This document shows positions 61,308-64,000 of a DNA stretch of 64,000 bases, piece by piece. Made by a program: the position numbers and the translations under genes. Within the stretch, counting starts at the first letter, position 1. The number at the start of each line of letters is the position of its first letter. A model generated the notes under the pieces. The model was not told the origin of the DNA and searched no databases. It worked only from the letters and a program-made list of their open reading frames with translations. The stretch is from Enoplolaimus lenunculus (lineage: Eukaryota; Nematoda; Enoplea; Enoplida; Thoracostomopsidae): contig JASANG010000693.1 in NCBI GenBank assembly GCA_030248215.1, forward strand, positions 217,936-281,935, read 5' to 3'.

Positions 61308-62126
61308 TTAGCTTACAACCGGCGAATTAACAACACAACACCGCTGGCCACTGGTAGCGCACGCGGAGACAGGATTACTAACAGAAACACAGTCGTCTTC
61401 CACATGCATAGGCTCACTGTCACAGCAATAATCAAGGCACACGGTTGAGTTTTTCAACGTCGCGTTCAACTCAACTGGTTCATTTTGGCTGGGAACTTGA
61501 TTTAGTCCTGGTAGATCTTCTGTGTCGCAGCTGGTTGTACTATCAACGGCTGTTTCATCTTCTGGAGCTATGTTGCCTGACGGTCGACACCCTACTCTCA
61601 ACTGTACCTCTTGTTGGCTTTGATTCCTTTCCATATCTGTGCTGCTGCACCCTAACAGTTGGTTGTCTGTCCCTTCGGAGTCGAACGGTTGGTTGTCGGT
61701 CGCCTGTTTGTGCGGTTCGTCTTGTTTTTCATTGCTTCCAGCGTCTGGTGATGAAAATACTTGAGAAACGTCCATTTTTAATATGTAGGGAATGACATTT
61801 TCAATTTCTACTGATCCGATTAGCCCAGCGAAGAACAACTCGACAAGTGTGCGACGAGAGAACGACCGAACACAAGGCAACAGCAACAGCATCGACGTGT
61901 ATCGGTGGATGATTGCTCGTGACTCGTCTCCAGTTGATTCCGTTGTTGCTGTCTCTGCAATCGGTTGTTCGTCGCTCGCATTGTGGGTCGCTTGTTGTTG
62001 TAAGTTTTGTTTCTCTTCCTCTTTGTTGCCACCACTTGTTGCTGCTGCTGTATCTTCAGTGTCTGTTTGTTTAATGGTTTGTTTGTTTGTCGCTGATGAA
62101 AGATTTGGTCGATGCTGCTGCTGACG

Positions 62127-62218
<92 letters not shown>

Positions 62219-62458
62219 GCTGTTGTTGTTGTTGTTGTTGTTGTCCTCGTTGCATTTCCGCTCCAGCTGCGTTCACCATTGTACTTATCGAAAGAGAATC
62301 AGTAGTCGACACAACAGGTTGTTCTTTATCGCAAGTTGATTCTTGTATTTCACCAATATTTGATTGCGTTTGTTGGCCGCTATGTTGACGTTGCTGTTGC
62401 CTTGCATTCTGTTTTTCCTGATTATGTTTGTTGTTTGCTTGCGTGTTTGCAAGTGTGT

Positions 62459-62499
<41 letters not shown>

Positions 62500-62620
62500 G
62501 AATGCTGTGCGCGGTGACTGCAATATTTGTTGCAAATGTGTTGATAAAGCTCGTTGTAAGCTGCGGACTGTAGTGAATTTAAGCGATTTGTAGAAGTGGA
62601 TGACAGTGATTTTAACGAAT
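61308..62620 (-). CDS. Nuclear receptor, last exon with Thr/Gln insert
   Basis: Acceptor GTATTTTCAG; open for 436 codons with no stop or compelling internal intron. Residues counted in this exon: helix 9 at about 13-32, poly-Thr from 41, polyglutamine 126-164, helix 10 from 239, ELFFAGLIG 260-268, IPYILKM 276-282, tail to 436. The Gln codons are almost all CAA. Confidence 0.85.
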
Positions 62621-63392
62621 CTGAAAATACTTTACCCTTATACGCGTATACAACAACTTAAGGTTTAGGAGGATAGGCAATATTACGAGCGATTGAAGAA
62701 CGAAAATATACGTTCCTCGACAACTCGTCGCTCGACAACTTGTAATCCTAAATGTCATCGACTTCATAATTCGTGGCATATCATTATGCTTATGCTTACG
62801 CTTAGGACTAGGATTACGATTTGGATTATGCTTCGATTTTTCCCACGCTTTAGGACACTGTTGGCCGACAGTTTGTCGAGCGACTAATTTTAGCAGATTC
62901 TAAAACGTCATAGTTTCGTTCAACTACGTATTTCTAAAACGTCATAGTTTCATTCAATTACGTATTTCTAAAACGTCATCGTTTCGTTAAACTACGTATT
63001 TCTAAAACGTCATAGTTTCATTCAACTCTGTATTATTTGTTTGCCTAAAGCATTTATGCTAACATATATAGTCGATGTTGAAAACTGTTAAAGACCTGGT
63101 AAAGGATTGTGGCGCAATGGCAGAGCGTCCGTATCCGCGAACGCCAATACTCCGTGAGCTTCAGTGTTCGAACGAACCCGCGCCTGAGCTGATTTTGAGC
63201 TGCTACAAGAAAGTTTGATGTTTTCGACCGATCTTACGTTGACTGACAACTTACCAGTTGAAGTGAAGGCAATGATTTTGAGTAACCCGAACTCGATTGA
63301 GTCAGGTTTGAGTTGTGCAGTTTTCGAGAGCAACACTTGCAACAGTGAGATTTGATCGTTGACCGCGGTGAATTTATCCATTTCTAACTGAC
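61308..63392 (-). CDS. NR2C (TR2/TR4/HR78-type) nuclear receptor, C-terminal part
   Basis: Ligand-regulated or orphan transcription factor; only the last two exons (63392-63255, 62620-61308) are in the window, the DNA-binding domain lying to the right. They join in phase (ACT G|AT). The first reads FTAVNDQISLLQVLLSKTAQ, LKPDSIEFGLLKIIAFTST: middle helices of the ligand-binding domain. The second begins SLKSLSSTSTNRLNSLQSAA, YNELYQHICNKY (helix 9) and, about 200 residues later, RYTSMLLLLPCVRSFSRRTL, VELFFAGLIGSVEIENVIPY, ILKM (helices 10-11). ELFF-GLIG and IPYILKM are typical of the NR2C subfamily. Between helices 9 and 10 lie poly-Thr and 39 consecutive Gln residues with Gln/Thr/Glu-rich flanks. 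After ILKM the protein runs on for about 150 acidic, Ser/Asp-rich residues to the stop, instead of the short end usual for the family. Confidence 0.88.
62127..62243. repeat. (TTG)n tract encoding 39 Gln on the minus strand
   Basis: 117 bases of TTG with one CTG. Plus-strand polyvaline and polyleucine frames are artefacts. Confidence 0.95.
62461..62500. repeat. (GTT)n tract, read as poly-Thr (ACA) in the receptor frame
   Basis: About 13 GTT units; the receptor frame reads ACA, so the same kind of repeat as the Gln tract is used in another frame. Confidence 0.85.
62895..63032. repeat. Minisatellite, 36-base unit, four copies
   Basis: The unit is TTCTAAAACGTCATAGTTTC, (A/G)TTCAACTACGTAT. In the last receptor intron. 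Confidence 0.93.
63104..63180 (+). tRNA. tRNA-like sequence (probable pseudogene)
   Basis: A-box-like TGGCGCAATGG at 63111 and B-box-like GTGTTCGAACG at about 63164. Spacing of 53 bases would need an intron or long variable arm; acceptor ends do not pair clearly. It lies opposite the receptor gene, about 75 bases from an exon. Confidence 0.35.
63255..63392 (-). CDS. Nuclear receptor, penultimate exon (LBD middle helices)
   Basis: Acceptor ATTTTCAG, donor GTAAGT, 45 codons plus split bases: QLEMDKFTAVNDQISLLQVL, LSKTAQLKPDSIEFGLLKII, AFTST. Frame continues exactly into the last exon. Confidence 0.88.
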
Positions 63393-63443
63393 CTGAAAAT
63401 ATATTTTAAACTTTTTTTAATAATTCAATTTCGTCAAACTCAC

Positions 63444-63562
63444 TGTATCTGATTGGTTGATTTGTTCAATTTTATCGTATCTGATTGGTTAATTTGTTTA
63501 AATTTTTTGTTATTTGATTGGTTAATTTCTTCAAATTGATGGTATTTGATTCGTTCAGTAAA
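63444..63562. repeat. Short tandem repeat, unit about 36 bases, four diverged copies
   Basis: Units share ATCTGATTGGTTAATTTGTT and vary elsewhere; just upstream of the penultimate receptor exon. Confidence 0.8.
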
Positions 63563-63628
63563 TTATTGTACAGGCCATAAATGGACCAACGAAAACCTTC
63601 GTTTCGGAAACGAACGTCTGTTTGACTT

Positions 63629-63842
63629 GGACCATATTCTCGAACGCATATCTAACACCTAGTTAGCGATAGGCTTTCAAACTGACGAACTTGTGCAATT
63701 GCAGATTTCAAAACTGACACATATGTCAGCTAACAAATCGAATGCAAGAAACGTGCTAAATTTTGTATCTCATCATTCACTGATTCGAAAGTTCCAAGAC
63801 CTATCACCAACTGCGAGTATGTGCTATCCACAACGTTTTCTG
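63629..63842 (+). mobile_element. Inverted-repeat MITE family E
   Basis: GGACCATATTCTCGAACGCA, CACCTAGTTAGCGATAGGCT at the left, CCAAGACCTATCACCAACTG at the right. Confidence 0.75.
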
Positions 63843-63924
63843 TGGCATGTTTTCGTAACATATGCAAAAATCGGATGGTGAAGCTAAATTATTAACAGTT
63901 TAATCAGTATTTCTATAAAATGGT

Positions 63925-64000
63925 CGGCAGCATACGAGTGACGGGCAGCGCCGTACGGGTGACGCACAGCGCCGTACGGGTGACGGACAGCGCCGTACGG
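63925..64000. mobile_element. GC-rich family I array running off the window
   Basis: GACGGGCAGCGCCGTACGGG and GTGACGCACAGCGCCGTACG units of about 28 bases; the other end is outside. Confidence 0.7.

Noticed and set aside
1-64000. Bacterial, organellar or viral origin of the window
   Set aside because: Spliced metazoan genes with GT/AG introns are spread across the window; no operon structure, ribosome-binding sites or virus-like frames were seen.

Overview
The window is AT-rich, intron-rich animal nuclear DNA. Five spliced protein genes can be read, with GT/AG introns of about 0.2-5 kb and compatible splice phases. Everything between and inside them is packed with short non-autonomous repeats. 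The genes are metazoan muscle, calcium-signalling and nuclear-receptor genes. The seven-repeat calponin-like (UNC-87 type) protein and the abundance of TTAGGC, the nematode telomere hexamer, hint at a nematode or a relative, but TTAGGC occurs here inside transposable elements, so the species is not settled.

Layout: (1) 270-6824 (+): 3' part of an unrecognised gene, six exons with a consistent reading frame. (2) 11.8-15.2 kb (+): calmodulin-like gene with an N-terminal extension and four EF-hands; its second exon is squeezed between two transposable elements. (3) 18964-37830 (-): voltage-gated calcium channel beta subunit (CACNB), ten exons read through its SH3 and guanylate-kinase-like domains to a long glutamine-rich C-terminal tail, plus two tentative N-terminal exons. 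(4) 42932-45499 (-): two-exon UNC-87-like protein of 379 residues. (5) 61308-63392 (-): last two exons of an NR2C (TR2/TR4/HR78) type nuclear receptor running off the right edge. Its ligand-binding domain is interrupted by about 200 residues rich in Thr and Gln.

Repeats: at least a dozen short families with terminal inverted repeats or palindromic structure are interspersed. The commonest (family A, about 30 copies; family B, about 9) end in GGCC...ATGTAAAGA-CAGGGGCGGAAC or GGCC...ATGTTACTTTAAGGGGCG and carry an internal minisatellite of TTAGGC that has expanded to very different lengths in different copies. Others include a TTAA-flanked piggyBac-like element carrying a tRNA-like module, TACTGTAGTGACCCG elements, palindromes built of GAGTCAAATTGACTC, and GC-rich elements with 21-bp arrays. 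No transposase or reverse transcriptase reading frame is visible, so all these elements must be moved by enzymes encoded elsewhere or be extinct. Between about 45.5 and 61.3 kb no gene was found.

The beta subunit, calmodulin-like protein and UNC-87-like protein would all fit calcium entry, calcium sensing and actin filament stability in muscle or nerve, but their adjacency looks incidental. Coordinates of exons were derived by hand from splice signals and phase; repeat limits are approximate to a few bases.
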